From Sphingomonas sp. So64.6b (GTDB lineage: Bacteria > Pseudomonadota > Alphaproteobacteria > Sphingomonadales > Sphingomonadaceae): a stretch of 64,000 bases of DNA. The translations under genes and the position numbers were made by a program. A model generated the notes under the pieces. The model was not told the DNA's origin. It saw nothing but the letters and a program-made list of their open reading frames with translations, and made no database searches. The stretch is from contig NZ_CP048817.1 in assembly GCF_014171475.1 (NCBI RefSeq), positions 1,984,001 to 2,048,000 of the forward strand, given 5' to 3'. Shown in pieces: positions 27,233 to 37,765 of the stretch (position 1 is the first letter of the stretch; every line of letters starts with the position of its first letter).

Positions 27233-27631
27233 TCAATCGCCGAAGAAGTTCAGCTCCAGCAGCACCTGATCGGGATCGGCCACGAAGATCTGCCGCAGCC
27301 CGATCGCCGCGATATGGTTGCGGTGATGATCGAGCCCCATCGCTTCGATCCGCGCAAGAATATCATCATGACCGGTACAGCGCAGCGCGACATGATGCAG
27401 CGCGCCGGTCGGCCCCGGCGCCATATCGCGATCGACATGGCGCGGCGCATCGAGGCTGTTGAGGTGAAGCACAGCCCGCCCGCCCGCGTCGTACATCCAG
27501 CGCGCGGTCGCATGGGTCAGCGGCGGCGGCGCATCCCGACGCTCCAGCGACAGCAGGTCGCGATAAAAGCCCTCGGCGCGATCAAGGTCGCGCGTCACGA
27601 TATTGATATGGTCGAGCGCTTCGACAGGCAT
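27233..27631 (-). CDS. VOC superfamily protein (glyoxalase/extradiol dioxygenase-like)
   Basis: A 132-residue single-module vicinal-oxygen-chelate protein: DHINIVTRDLDRAEGFY at the start, a metal-ligand His in LHHVALRC and the ending DPDQVLLELNF. ATG 27631 lies 4 bp after the purU stop, so the two are co-transcribed; further upstream in-frame sequence lies inside purU and is discarded. The family includes glyoxalases, ring-cleaving dioxygenases, epimerases and resistance proteins. Its substrate is unknown; the operon places it with C1/THF recycling during aromatic demethylation. Confidence 0.78.
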   Translation of the reverse strand: MPVEALDHINIVTRDLDRAEGFYRDLLSLERRDAPPPLTHATARWMYDAGGRAVLHLNSLDAPRHVDRDMAPGPTGALHHVALRCTGHDDILARIEAMGLDHHRNHIAAIGLRQIFVADPDQVLLELNFFGD

Positions 27632-27635
27632 GCGA

Positions 27636-28496
27636 TCAGTCCCTGAATACCACGGTGCGCGATCCGTTGAGCAGCACCCGGTCCTCGATATGATAACGCA
27701 CCGCGCGCGCGAGCACGCGGCGTTCGATATCGCGTCCCTTGCGGACCAGCGTGTCGGGGCTGTCCGAATGGCTGATCGCCTCGACATCCTGATGGATGAT
27801 CGGACCCTCGTCGAGGTCGGCGGTCACGTAGTGCGCGGTTGCGCCGATCATCTTCACGCCGCGCTCATAGGCCTGATGATAAGGCTTGGCGCCCTTGAAG
27901 CCGGGCAGGAAACTATGGTGGATGTTGATGCAGCGTCCCGACAGGAAGCCCGCAAGGTCGTCCGACAGGATTTGCATGTAGCGCGCGAGCACGATGAGGT
28001 CAGCGCCGGATTCGGTCACCAGCCGCTGGATCTCACGCTCCTGTTGCGGCTTGGTATCGCGGGTGACCGGCAAGTGGTGATAAGGAATATCACCGAGCAA
28101 GGTGAGATTGAGCGCCTCGCGCGGGTGGTTCGAGATGATCCCGACGGGATCGATGTTCAGCTCGCCGATGCGGTGGCGATAGAGCAAGTCGCCCAGGCAA
28201 TGATCGAACTTCGAGACGAGCAGCATCACCCGCGTGCGTGCGCCATTGTCGCGCAGCTTCCAGGTCATCGCAAACCGCTCGGCAAGCGGCGTGAAGGCGG
28301 CGCGCAGCGCGTCGAGATCGCAGGCACCCTCCATCCGCTCGAACACAGTACGGAGGAAGAAGCGCCCTTCGGGCACGTCACCGAATTGCTGTGATTCCAG
28401 AATGTTGCAATTCTGATCGGTGATCAGTCCGGCGACTGCGGCGACGATGCCGGGCTGATCGTCGCAGGACAGCGTCAGCGTGCATATGGTGGACAT
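27636..28496 (-). CDS. purU: Formyltetrahydrofolate deformylase PurU
   Basis: A 286-residue enzyme that hydrolyses 10-formyl-THF to formate and THF. An N-terminal ACT domain (about 1-80, with [14 protein letters not shown]) is followed by a formyltransferase-like domain with the [11 protein letters not shown] signature and Asp in DLDEGP. ATG 28496 matches the family N-terminus. It is divergent from ligM with operator copy 7 between them. LigM transfers methyl groups to THF; PurU would let the cell drain oxidised C1 units as formate and regenerate THF, so its placement is functionally sensible. Confidence 0.92.
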   Translation of the reverse strand: MSTICTLTLSCDDQPGIVAAVAGLITDQNCNILESQQFGDVPEGRFFLRTVFERMEGACDLDALRAAFTPLAERFAMTWKLRDNGARTRVMLLVSKFDHCLGDLLYRHRIGELNIDPVGIISNHPREALNLTLLGDIPYHHLPVTRDTKPQQEREIQRLVTESGADLIVLARYMQILSDDLAGFLSGRCINIHHSFLPGFKGAKPYHQAYERGVKMIGATAHYVTADLDEGPIIHQDVEAISHSDSPDTLVRKGRDIERRVLARAVRYHIEDRVLLNGSRTVVFRD

Positions 28497-28549
28497 TGGT
28501 CTCCCCTCCGTGATCACAGCACGGGCCCATGACCGGACCTCGCGCGAAA

Positions 28550-28570
28550 TTCGTTTGCGTTGCATACAAA
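28550..28570. promoter_or_regulatory. 21-bp inverted-repeat operator, copy 7
   Basis: Half-sites TTCGTTTGC and GCATACAAA with a 3-bp spacer, in the divergent purU/ligM promoter. The right half matches consensus better than the left. Confidence 0.75.
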
Positions 28571-28581
28571 CTTTAGTATGA

Positions 28582-30084
<1,503 letters not shown>

Positions 30085-30107
30085 GGACCAGGAGCGAAGG
30101 ATCCCCG

Positions 30108-30780
30108 ATGACCGACTATGTCCTGGTACATGGCGCCTGGGGCGGGGGCTGGGCATATGACGGGCTGGCGCAAGAGCTACGACGACGCGGGACACCGCGT
30201 CGTCGTAGCCGCGCTGACCGGGCTCGGCGCGCGGGCGGATGAGCTCTCGCCCGCGATCGACCTGTCGCGCCATATCACCGATGTTGTTGCCGGGATCGAG
30301 GCGGCGGGCTTCGATCGTTTCGTCCTTGCCGGCCACAGCTATGGCGGAATGGTGGTGACGGGTGTCGCGACACGGCTCGGCGCGCGGATCGATGCTTTGG
30401 TCTATATCGACGCCTTCCTGCCGCGGGATGGTCAGTCGCTATGGGACATCAGCGGCGAATTCGAACATCGCCATTATATCGACGGCCAGCGCGACACGCC
30501 GGGCCTGGTCGCGCCACTACCGGGGCTGGAAGCGCCGCGGCTGGGTCGCCATCCGTTGCTGACGCTGCTCGAGCCGGTGCGTTTCACTGGCGAGGAAGAG
30601 AAAGTGGGCCGCCGCGTCTACGTCTTTGCCGAAAGCTGGTCGCCCACCCCGTTTATGGGTTTCCATGATAGCGTCGCAGCGGACCCCGCCTGGGAAGTCC
30701 ACCGCGCCGATGCCGGTCACGACGTCATGGCCGACCAGCCCGAACAGCTCCTTGCGCTGATGCTGGCGCAGGCGCGGTAG
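30108..30780 (+). pseudogene. Frameshifted alpha/beta hydrolase (EstA/salicylate-esterase-like)
   Basis: The start ATG at 30108 encodes YVLVHGAWGGGWAYDGLAQEL in one frame, while the remainder, GHRVVVAALTGLGAR through the nucleophile GHSYGGMV and the ending GHDVMADQPEQLLAL, lies in the +1 frame and stops at 30780. Together they make a normal hydrolase of about 225 residues. The frame change falls inside a perfect 14-bp inverted repeat at 30177-30208. It may be a real disabling mutation, a sequencing or assembly error at the hairpin, or less likely programmed frameshifting. It follows ligM by 23 bp, so it probably belongs to that operon. Confidence 0.8.
30177..30208. repeat. Perfect 14-bp inverted repeat at the hydrolase frameshift
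   Basis: CTACGACGACGCGG, loop GACA, CCGCGTCGTCGTAG. It lies exactly where the reading frame of the hydrolase breaks. Confidence 0.9.
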
Positions 30781-30814
30781 GACGAGGCAGGCCGGATCCC
30801 CGTATCGGCCGCGA

Positions 30815-31711
30815 TCAGCTTTGGATCGGTTCCTTCTTCTTCTGGCCCCCGGGCACACCGTGCGCGGCGCGCTGTTCATATTCGGGATCGTCCTCGGGCT
30901 GGGCGAGCGCGGTCATCACGCGCTCGTGAATCTCCTCCAGCGTACCGCGGAACTCGGGATAGGGCAGGATGTAAAGCTGGTCGTCCTCGACCCCTTTCAG
31001 GACGTAACGAGCGAGCGTTTCCGGCTCCATGCCGACCGAGATCACCTTTTTCAGATGCGCCAGCACGTCCGGGTCCGCGCCATAATAGCCGGTGTTCTGG
31101 AGATGCGCCGGGCGGGTCAGTACCGCTTCATGAATATTGGTATTGACCGCGCCGGGGCACAGCATCGACACGCCGATGCCGTGATCGGCCAAGTCGAGCG
31201 CGAGGCATTCGGAAAGCCCGCGGATCGCCATTTTCGACGTGCAGTAGATGCCGGTGCCCTTGAGCGCGACAAAGGCGGACATCGACGCGGTGTTGACGAT
31301 ATGGCCGCCATTGCCGCGCTCGATCATGCGCGGCACGAAAGTCTGGATGCCGTTGATCACGCCGTTCAGATTGACGTTCAGCTGCCAATCCCAATCGTCA
31401 TAGGTCGCGTTCTGCAGCGGCCCGAAGATCGACACGCCGGCAGTGTTGAACAGCAGTTCGACCGGGCCGAGCTGCGCCTCGACCGCATCGGCCGCGCGCG
31501 CATAGGCGGCGCGATCGGTGATGTCGAGCTTGACCGCCATCACCTCGAAATCACTGTCATCGAAATAGGCTTTCGCCTCGTCGAGATGGTCCTGGCGGAT
31601 ATCGGCGATCGCCACCTTGCAGCCGGCCTCGGCGAACACCTTTGCCTGGCCGAGCGCAACGCCCGATCCGCCGCCGGTAATAAAGGCGGTGCGTCCTGCG
31701 ACCTTGGTCAT
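30815..31711 (-). CDS. LigD-type short-chain dehydrogenase, third paralogue
   Basis: A 298-residue classical SDR: TGGGSGVA at 12-19, NTAG at 89-92, Ser143, Tyr156 and Lys160. The FNTAGVSIFGP segment is closer to SYK-6 LigD (which also has NTAGV) than are the other three SDRs here. The C-terminal HERVMTALAQPEDDPE stretch is also LigD-like. The start overlaps the stop of the preceding SDR by 4 bp. It is the third gene of a BKACE-SDR-SDR operon. Likely oxidises a C-alpha hydroxyl of a beta-aryl ether dimer with NAD+. Confidence 0.85.
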   Translation of the reverse strand: MTKVAGRTAFITGGGSGVALGQAKVFAEAGCKVAIADIRQDHLDEAKAYFDDSDFEVMAVKLDITDRAAYARAADAVEAQLGPVELLFNTAGVSIFGPLQNATYDDWDWQLNVNLNGVINGIQTFVPRMIERGNGGHIVNTASMSAFVALKGTGIYCTSKMAIRGLSECLALDLADHGIGVSMLCPGAVNTNIHEAVLTRPAHLQNTGYYGADPDVLAHLKKVISVGMEPETLARYVLKGVEDDQLYILPYPEFRGTLEEIHERVMTALAQPEDDPEYEQRAAHGVPGGQKKKEPIQS

Positions 31712-32637
31712 TTCACGGCCTTCCTTGCGGCGTTGCGCCGGGCGAGTTGTTCATCGAACACGACATTGCCCAGCAAAAACGAAATCCCGTCGGCGCGAGG
31801 CTGGTTGATCGGCTCGTCGGGAAAGGAGGCGAGGATCGCGTCGAAGCGAGCGCGCATGCCGGGCGCGAATTCGGGATGGGTCAGGATGTACAGATCGTTG
31901 GCGCGGATGCCGGCGAGGACGCGCTCGCCCACTTCGTCGGCTTCCATCCAGAGCGGCGAGTTCGGCCGTTTCTCCAACGCCTCTTCTCGCGCGCGGTAAC
32001 CGCTGTCGCCCTTATACGCTTCGGGGCGCAGCTCGCCCGACATGGCGATGTTGCTCTGGACCGGGCCCGGCATGAAGGCCGAGACGCCGATATTCTCCGG
32101 CGCCAGTTCGCCTCGGATAGCCTCGGACAGACCGAGCACCGCTGCCTTGGCGGCGGTGTAGATCGCCGAATAAGGGATCGGGATCAGCGAGGATTGCGAT
32201 GAGGTGGTGACGATCTGCCCGCCCTCACCATGCGCCTTGATCCGCGGCAGGATTGTGACCAGGCCGTTGATCACCCCGCCGAGATTGACCCCCATGCCCC
32301 AATCCCAATCGTCGTAGCGCGCATCGATCACGGGCCCCATCACGCCGACACCGGCATTGCCGATCAGCATGTGGATCTTGCCGAAGCGCGCTTCGGCCTG
32401 ATCGGCGGCGCGGGCGAAGCCGGCACGATCGGTCACGTCGAGCTGGACCGTCTCGACCTGATCGTCAGAGCCGAGCGACGCCTTTGCCTCGGCCAGCGCG
32501 CTATCGCGGATATCGGCAATCACGACGTTCGCGCCCGCCTTGACCAAAGCGCGCGCGATGCCGAGGCCGATGCCGTTCGCGGCACCGGTGATGAAGGCGG
32601 TCCGGCCGCTAACATCGGCCATGGGTGTTGTCGTCAT
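31708..32637 (-). CDS. LigD-type short-chain dehydrogenase, fourth paralogue
   Basis: A 309-residue classical SDR: TGAANGIG at 17-24, GNAG at 93-96, catalytic Ser near 146, Tyr160 and Lys164. It shares the long family C-terminus. ATG 32637 starts the family-conserved region after a short polar leader. It sits between a BKACE gene (23 bp upstream) and another SDR (4-bp overlap). No 21-bp operator precedes this operon, unlike the SDR pair at 110-1932, so the two SDR pairs may respond to different signals. Confidence 0.84.
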   Translation of the reverse strand: MTTTPMADVSGRTAFITGAANGIGLGIARALVKAGANVVIADIRDSALAEAKASLGSDDQVETVQLDVTDRAGFARAADQAEARFGKIHMLIGNAGVGVMGPVIDARYDDWDWGMGVNLGGVINGLVTILPRIKAHGEGGQIVTTSSQSSLIPIPYSAIYTAAKAAVLGLSEAIRGELAPENIGVSAFMPGPVQSNIAMSGELRPEAYKGDSGYRAREEALEKRPNSPLWMEADEVGERVLAGIRANDLYILTHPEFAPGMRARFDAILASFPDEPINQPRADGISFLLGNVVFDEQLARRNAARKAVK

Positions 32638-32660
32638 GTCATGGTCCTTGAAGGAAAGTA

Positions 32661-33536
32661 TCAGGTGCGCAGGCCGAGCATCGCGCGTGTTTCGGCGACG
32701 CTGGCGAGGTCGCCGCCGAGCCGGTCGATGATCTCCACACCCCACCGCACCAGATCGGCATTGTCCTTCGCCTGGCGCTCGCGGCGCAGGTACACCGTGT
32801 CCTCGAACCCGACACGGACATTGCCGCCGAGCAGCACCGCTTGCGCCGCCATCGGAAAGGAATGGCGGCTGACCCCGAAGCCGGTCCAGCGCGCGCCGCG
32901 CGGAATCTGGTTCTTCGCGTACATCATCGCCTCGGGCGTCGCGGGAAGACCATATTTTGTGCCCAGCACGAACGAGAATGGCGCATTCTTCGGCAGCGCG
33001 CCCTTCGCCATCAGATCATCGGCGAACACGAAATCGCCTGCCTCGAAACATTCGATTTCGGGCAGCACGCCGGCATCCTGGATCATGTGCCCCATCCTGG
33101 TGATCATCGGATCGAGGTTGATCGCGACGCCGCCCCACAGCTGCATCGTGCATATATCGAGCGTGCAGATATCGGGCTTCAGATCGAGAATATGTTCGAG
33201 CCGCCGTTCAGCGGTGAACATCAGCGTGCCCGGACCGGCCACCGCCGGATCTTCCTCGCTTTGCATCCAGGTGCAGCCCGGACCGGTGGTGACGTTGAGG
33301 ATCACTTCGTCATTCTTCGCGCGGATCAGGCCGACGACTTCGCGATAATCGTCGAGCAATTGCGATGGTTCGCCCGTTTCGGGATGACGCACATGCAGGT
33401 GGATGATCGCCGCCCCGGCCTCGGCCGCCGCCAGCGCTTCGGCCGCCACATGGGCCGGCCGGAACGGAAAATCGGGGTGCGCCGGCATCTTGGCGCTACC
33501 TGTCACCGCGCAGGTGATGAAGACCTTGTCAGCCAA
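32661..33536 (-). CDS. Beta-keto-acid cleavage enzyme (BKACE, DUF849)
   Basis: A 291-residue TIM-barrel enzyme of the BKACE family, which uses acetyl-CoA to cleave beta-keto acids into acetoacetate and a new acyl-CoA. Zn ligands His46 and His48 (HLHVRHP) and Glu245 in RVGFEDTVYL are present. TTG 33536 is chosen because GGAGAGGAGAG is just upstream and the family begins DKVxITCAVTG; GTG 33554 is an alternative. With LigD-type SDRs in the same operon, vanilloylacetate is an attractive substrate, giving vanilloyl-CoA for the thioesterase at 37331 (inference). Confidence 0.85.
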   Translation of the reverse strand: MADKVFITCAVTGSAKMPAHPDFPFRPAHVAAEALAAAEAGAAIIHLHVRHPETGEPSQLLDDYREVVGLIRAKNDEVILNVTTGPGCTWMQSEEDPAVAGPGTLMFTAERRLEHILDLKPDICTLDICTMQLWGGVAINLDPMITRMGHMIQDAGVLPEIECFEAGDFVFADDLMAKGALPKNAPFSFVLGTKYGLPATPEAMMYAKNQIPRGARWTGFGVSRHSFPMAAQAVLLGGNVRVGFEDTVYLRRERQAKDNADLVRWGVEIIDRLGGDLASVAETRAMLGLRT

Positions 33537-33652
33537 GCTCGCTCTCCTCTCCACCGTCCGCTATGGTATCGGCGTCGGGGAGAGGCTTACACACACCACG
33601 ATGGCCGGACAGGCCGCTGCATCTGCCATTATTGAAAGTAACTGGATACGCC

Positions 33653-34477
33653 ATGGCGCACCGCGAAGAACTGACCCGCTTTCTCAAAAGCGCGCGTGCC
33701 CGGCTCTCCCCGACCGATGTCGGCCTGCCCCCGGGCGAGCGCCGGCGCACGCGCGGGCTGCGGCGCGAGGAGGTGGCGACGCTCGCCGGGATGAGCGTCA
33801 CCTGGTATACCTGGTTCGAGCAGGGTCGCGACGTCCAGCTTTCGGTGCCGATGATCGAGCGGCTCGGCCGCACTTTGCGGCTCGACGGCAATGAGCGCGA
33901 ATTTCTCTTCGCGCTGGCGCAGCATCGCCCACCCCCGCTCGAAACCCAGATCGACGAGGAAATCCGCCCGGCCACACAGCATCTGATGGACAGCCTGTCG
34001 ATCCCGGCCCTGGTCATCGTCGAGGACTGGACGGTGATCGGATGGAACACCCTCGTCGCGCGCGCCTTTCGCGATTACGGCACGATGCCGCGCACCGAAC
34101 GCAACCTGTTCCGCATCCTGATGCTGAGCGATCGTTACCGCGAGGACCCCGTGCATTTTCGCGAAATGGCCCAGCGGCTCACCGCGCGCTTCAAATGGGA
34201 TTATAGCCGCACCTCGAAACCCGAGATTTTCGACGCGATCATTGCCGAAATGCTCGAACAATCGGAAGTATTTGCCGAATGCTGGCAGGAAGCGGAAATC
34301 CTGGCGCATTTCGAACACGTCAATAAGGCCACCATGCCCGGCGTCGGGGACATAGGTTTCCGGCACACTTCCTATGCGGTCGAGGGAGCGCCCGGCCAGC
34401 GCCTGATCCTGTTCGCGCCAATCGACGCGATCAGCGCCGAAAGGCTGGCGGAACTGGCGAAACGGGTGACCGCCTGA
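33653..34477 (+). CDS. XRE-family regulator with MmyB-like ligand domain
   Basis: A 274-residue regulator. The N-terminal helix-turn-helix (about residues 30-60) contains RTRGLRREEVATLAG and WYTWFEQGR, typical of the MmyB-like subgroup; the rest (about 100-270) is the MmyB-type ligand-binding domain with WNTLVARAFRDY. It is divergent from the BKACE-SDR-SDR operon, which makes it a likely regulator of that operon or of itself. ATG 33653 begins the conserved region; no strong ribosome-binding site precedes it. Confidence 0.82.
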   Translation: MAHREELTRFLKSARARLSPTDVGLPPGERRRTRGLRREEVATLAGMSVTWYTWFEQGRDVQLSVPMIERLGRTLRLDGNEREFLFALAQHRPPPLETQIDEEIRPATQHLMDSLSIPALVIVEDWTVIGWNTLVARAFRDYGTMPRTERNLFRILMLSDRYREDPVHFREMAQRLTARFKWDYSRTSKPEIFDAIIAEMLEQSEVFAECWQEAEILAHFEHVNKATMPGVGDIGFRHTSYAVEGAPGQRLILFAPIDAISAERLAELAKRVTA

Positions 34478-34551
34478 CAAGGCGAGCTGACGGCGGACGG
34501 GACCGTCGCGCAACTCAGCGTATCGACGATCATAGCAGAACAATCCTCTCA

Positions 34552-34703
34552 CCCGTTCGTGCTGAGCTTGTCGGGCCGAAGGCGGCCGTAGGCCAACCAC
34601 CGCTCTTTCTTTCCCAACGGCGGAAGAAAGAAGAACGCCCCCCTTCGACTGCCTGCCAAGGCAGGCGCTCAGGGCAGGCTTCGACAAGCTCAGGGCGAAC
34701 GGG
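34552..34703. repeat. Composite palindromic repeat (GTTCG...CTTGTCG type)
   Basis: The left end CCCGTTCGTGCTGAGCTTGTCG is mirrored at the right by CGACAAGCTCAGGGCGAACGGG, with two smaller hairpins inside. Such elements are common intergenic palindromes in sphingomonads. A TTTTAT tract follows, so it may also terminate the XRE transcript. A related copy lies at 38620. Confidence 0.75.
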
Positions 34704-34725
34704 TTTTATCGAACGCTGGTCGCCC

Positions 34726-36396
34726 CTAAGACGCCAGCGCAGCCGGTAATTGCGTGCCAAGGATCAGGTCGGCGGCGCGTTCGCCGATCATGATCGTCGC
34801 GGCATTGGTATTGCCCGAGACGATCCGGGGCATGATCGACGCATCGATGACGCGTAGCCGATCGATCCCGCGCACGCGCAATTGCGGATCGACCACCGCG
34901 CCTGGGTCCGTGCCCATCCGGCATGTCCCGACGACATGATAGAGCGTCGACCCCGCCATGCGCGCATAACCCAGCATGGAATCATCGGTGTCGCCGAACG
35001 GATCGTCGCCGGACACCAGATAGGGCCGGATCGCAGGCTGGCTCATCACCTTGCGGATCAACTTCACCTGCGCCACCGCGACATCCTGGTCGATCGGATC
35101 GGAGAGGTAGTTCGGGACGATCCGCGGATAAACTGTCGGATCGGCGGAGGCGATATGGATATGGCCACGCGATTCAGGACGGACCTGGCACGGCGTGCAC
35201 GTCAGCCCCGGTGTGCGTTCCAGATCGAATGCCTGATGGTCGTTCAGCTTCTGCAGGTCGACCGACGCCGCCATCAAATGAAGCTGCACGTCGGGGCTGG
35301 CAAGTTCGGGCCGCGTCCGGGTGAAGGCGACGAGATGCGCGACCGCATAGCTGAGCAGACCGGTGCGGTTGATCGCATATTTCGCGATCTCCTTCGCGAG
35401 CCCCCAGCCATGCGCCATCTGATTGACGGTGTGATGGCCCGGCTTCACCGCCCATTGCGCGCCGATCATGTAATGGTCCTGCATATTCTCGCCGACGCCC
35501 GGCGCTTCGTGAAGCAAGGCGATGCCGTGTTCGCGCAGCACGTCGCCACGGCCGATGCCGGACAGCTCCAGCAGCTTGGGCGATTCGACCGCGCCAGCCG
35601 CCAGGAGGACCTCGGCATTGGCGCGGGCGCGCACGATCTTGCCATTCTGTTCGAATTCGACACCGATCGCGGTCTTGCCATCGAACAGGATGCGCCGGGC
35701 ATAAGCGCGCGTTTCGACGCGCAAATTGGCGCGTCCCTGAACCGGGTGAAGATAACCAACCGCGGTCGAGCAGCGCCGGCCGTTACGCGTGGTCAGCTGG
35801 AACCAGCTGACCCCTTCCTGGTCGCGCGCGTTGATGTCGGGCGAATAGGGAATACCGGCTTCGACACAAGCGTCGAGCAGTGCCTGGCTGACTTCGTTAT
35901 GCTCGGGGAAGTCGGCGGTATTCAGCGGGCCGCCGGCGCCATGAATATCGCATTCGCCCCGCTCCTGATTCTGCGCGCGGCGGAAATAGGGCAGCACGTC
36001 GTCGTACGACCAGCCCGTGCACCCCATCTGGCGCCAGCCGTCAAAGTCCTGAGCCTGGCCACGGACGTAGAGCAGACCGTTGATCGACGACGAACCGCCG
36101 AGCACCTTGCCCTTGGGCCATTTATGGACGCGGTCCCCGGTTCCCGGATCGGGCTCGGTTTCGTACATCCAGTTGACCTTGCGATCATTCAGCGTCCTGC
36201 CGAAGCCGATCGGAGTGTGGATCAGCATATTGGATATGAACTGGCCGGGCTCTTTCAACGGCCGATCGTCGCCACCCGCCTCAAGCAGCAGCACGCGGTT
36301 GCCGGGGTTGGCCGACAAGCGGTTCGCCAGCACGCAACCGGCGCTGCCGGCGCCAACAACGATATAATCGGCCTCTATGTCGAACGGTGCTGTCAT
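34726..36396 (-). CDS. GMC-family FAD alcohol oxidoreductase (HpvZ/PhcC-D-like candidate)
   Basis: A 556-residue glucose-methanol-choline oxidoreductase. The FAD-binding motif [14 protein letters not shown] lies at about 16-29, [12 protein letters not shown] is GMC signature 1, and the catalytic His and Asn are in [10 protein letters not shown] and SGNTNAA. In SYK-6, GMC enzymes oxidise the gamma-alcohol of beta-hydroxypropiovanillone (HpvZ) and of dehydrodiconiferyl alcohol (PhcC/PhcD). It is the last gene of an operon with a Nu-class GST, an aroyl-CoA thioesterase and a CmcJ-like oxygenase, which fits work downstream of ether cleavage. Confidence 0.85.
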   Translation of the reverse strand: MTAPFDIEADYIVVGAGSAGCVLANRLSANPGNRVLLLEAGGDDRPLKEPGQFISNMLIHTPIGFGRTLNDRKVNWMYETEPDPGTGDRVHKWPKGKVLGGSSSINGLLYVRGQAQDFDGWRQMGCTGWSYDDVLPYFRRAQNQERGECDIHGAGGPLNTADFPEHNEVSQALLDACVEAGIPYSPDINARDQEGVSWFQLTTRNGRRCSTAVGYLHPVQGRANLRVETRAYARRILFDGKTAIGVEFEQNGKIVRARANAEVLLAAGAVESPKLLELSGIGRGDVLREHGIALLHEAPGVGENMQDHYMIGAQWAVKPGHHTVNQMAHGWGLAKEIAKYAINRTGLLSYAVAHLVAFTRTRPELASPDVQLHLMAASVDLQKLNDHQAFDLERTPGLTCTPCQVRPESRGHIHIASADPTVYPRIVPNYLSDPIDQDVAVAQVKLIRKVMSQPAIRPYLVSGDDPFGDTDDSMLGYARMAGSTLYHVVGTCRMGTDPGAVVDPQLRVRGIDRLRVIDASIMPRIVSGNTNAATIMIGERAADLILGTQLPAALAS

Positions 36397-36447
36397 GAAT
36401 TCTCTCCGATTTTATGACGGTGGAAAACCGGTCCCCAAGTCGGGGTT

Positions 36448-37314
36448 TTATCGCGTGAAATAGGCCAGCGCGCGGAACTCGTAGCTCTCGCGGGTGTGTG
36501 CGTCCGGCCGGCCGGTGTCGTGGAATGCGGTATGCGGCGCGCGCCATGCGCGGTCATGGTCGCTGTCATGGAACTTGATGAAGATCACCTCGTCCACGGT
36601 CATGTCCGGATAATAGCACCAGCGATGTGCCGGGTTGTGGCGGAAGATGGTGGCGGCCATCATTTCGTCCTCGCCCTCGATCGGCGCGAACAGCGCATCG
36701 CCTTGCGGAATCTCGTCGACATCGACCTTGACGTTGGGCACGCCGTCATCGTCGCCGACGCTGGCGAATTCGCACAGCGCCAGCGGCCAGTCCTGCGGCG
36801 GCTCGGAGAAAGTGCGCCACAGGCTGAAGGCGATGAAGCGGCTATAACCGGGTCCGTCGGGAATGTTGCGTTCGTAGACCGCCTTGGCGAGACGGTTTGC
36901 GGAGGGTGTGTTGAAATCGACATGCGCCTCGGCGGCGGGCGGCTGGATCCCGCTGCCGGAGATGATCGGTGAACGCAATTGACCGCCCATCGGTACCACC
37001 AGGTCGCAACCGGTCAGCGCCTTGGCGATCGCCTCCACCTCGGCGGGATAGTCGCGCTTCAATTCGGCCTGGTCGCGAAAGTCCCTGATCCCGCTCGGCC
37101 GGCGTGAGATACAAAAGCCATGCGTGTCGAGCGTCATCGGTTCGGGCGCCAGCCGCGCGTTGCGGATGGTGACCGGATAGGGCTGGTACATGCCGGTGTT
37201 ATATTCCTTGCCCGGCGCCCAGAAACGGCGGTTGATGCGCGAAGTCGGGATCAGATAATCGATCGTCGTGTCGATCGCCGCCGGCGCCGTGCTCCTGTTC
37301 AATGTCGTCGCCAT
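36448..37314 (-). CDS. CmcJ/NvfI-family putative Fe(II)-dependent oxygenase, second paralogue
   Basis: A 288-residue CmcJ/NvfI-type protein. The probable metal triad is His131-x-Asp133 (EAHVDFN) and His261 (APHTAF), with Arg281 in EFRAL. A strong AAGGAGAGGG precedes the ATG. It is 51 bp upstream of the GMC gene and downstream of the thioesterase. It is clearly related to the protein at 14488, with the same SEPPQDWPLALC-type core, so the island carries two diverged copies. Characterised relatives perform oxidations or endoperoxide chemistry in secondary metabolism; no lignin substrate is known to me. Confidence 0.75.
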   Translation of the reverse strand: MATTLNRSTAPAAIDTTIDYLIPTSRINRRFWAPGKEYNTGMYQPYPVTIRNARLAPEPMTLDTHGFCISRRPSGIRDFRDQAELKRDYPAEVEAIAKALTGCDLVVPMGGQLRSPIISGSGIQPPAAEAHVDFNTPSANRLAKAVYERNIPDGPGYSRFIAFSLWRTFSEPPQDWPLALCEFASVGDDDGVPNVKVDVDEIPQGDALFAPIEGEDEMMAATIFRHNPAHRWCYYPDMTVDEVIFIKFHDSDHDRAWRAPHTAFHDTGRPDAHTRESYEFRALAYFTR

Positions 37315-37330
37315 GGTCCCTCTCCTTCTT

Positions 37331-37753
37331 TTATTTTCGCGCGAACAATGCCCGGATCGTATCGGGCACGCGCTCCGCCTTCAGGCCGCCGGGACGGTCC
37401 GTCGCCGGCACGGTCCAGACGCGCTTCTCGGTACACTCGACGCAGATCACATCATCCAGCAGCAGCCGGTGCTCGACCGTGAAGCTGGCATTGCCGAACA
37501 CTGGCGCGGCGCTCTCGATCGTCACGTCGTCACCATAGGCGGTCGGGCGCAGGAAACGCGCCGCGACATCGACCATCGGAAAGCCCGCCACGCCCATCTC
37601 GCGCAGCATGTCACGCTTGCGCGGCAAGCCTGCGGCTTCGAACAACAGGATCGTGCTCTCCCCGAACATGTCGAAATAACGTGGCGCGTAGACGATCCCG
37701 GCCGGATCGCACTGGCCCCATTCGATGCGGACGCGGCGCGTGAGGAAGGGCAT
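37331..37753 (-). CDS. 4-Hydroxybenzoyl-CoA-type thioesterase (hot dog fold)
   Basis: A 140-residue single hot-dog-domain thioesterase. The motif WGQCDPAGIVYAPRYFDMF contains Asp16, matching the catalytic Asp of the Pseudomonas 4-hydroxybenzoyl-CoA thioesterase. ATG 37753 is used; GTG 37756 is an alternative. It lies 12 bp after the Nu-class GST. An aroyl-CoA such as vanilloyl-CoA is the natural substrate in this island: BKACE would make vanilloyl-CoA, and this enzyme would release vanillate for LigM. The substrate remains an inference. Confidence 0.82.
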   Translation of the reverse strand: MPFLTRRVRIEWGQCDPAGIVYAPRYFDMFGESTILLFEAAGLPRKRDMLREMGVAGFPMVDVAARFLRPTAYGDDVTIESAAPVFGNASFTVEHRLLLDDVICVECTEKRVWTVPATDRPGGLKAERVPDTIRALFARK

Positions 37754-37765
37754 CACCCGCGCGGC

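Noticed and set aside
30108..30780. Programmed ribosomal frameshifting in the alpha/beta hydrolase
   Set aside because: No slippery heptamer is seen at the break, and the hydrolase family has no known need for it; mutation or sequence error is simpler.
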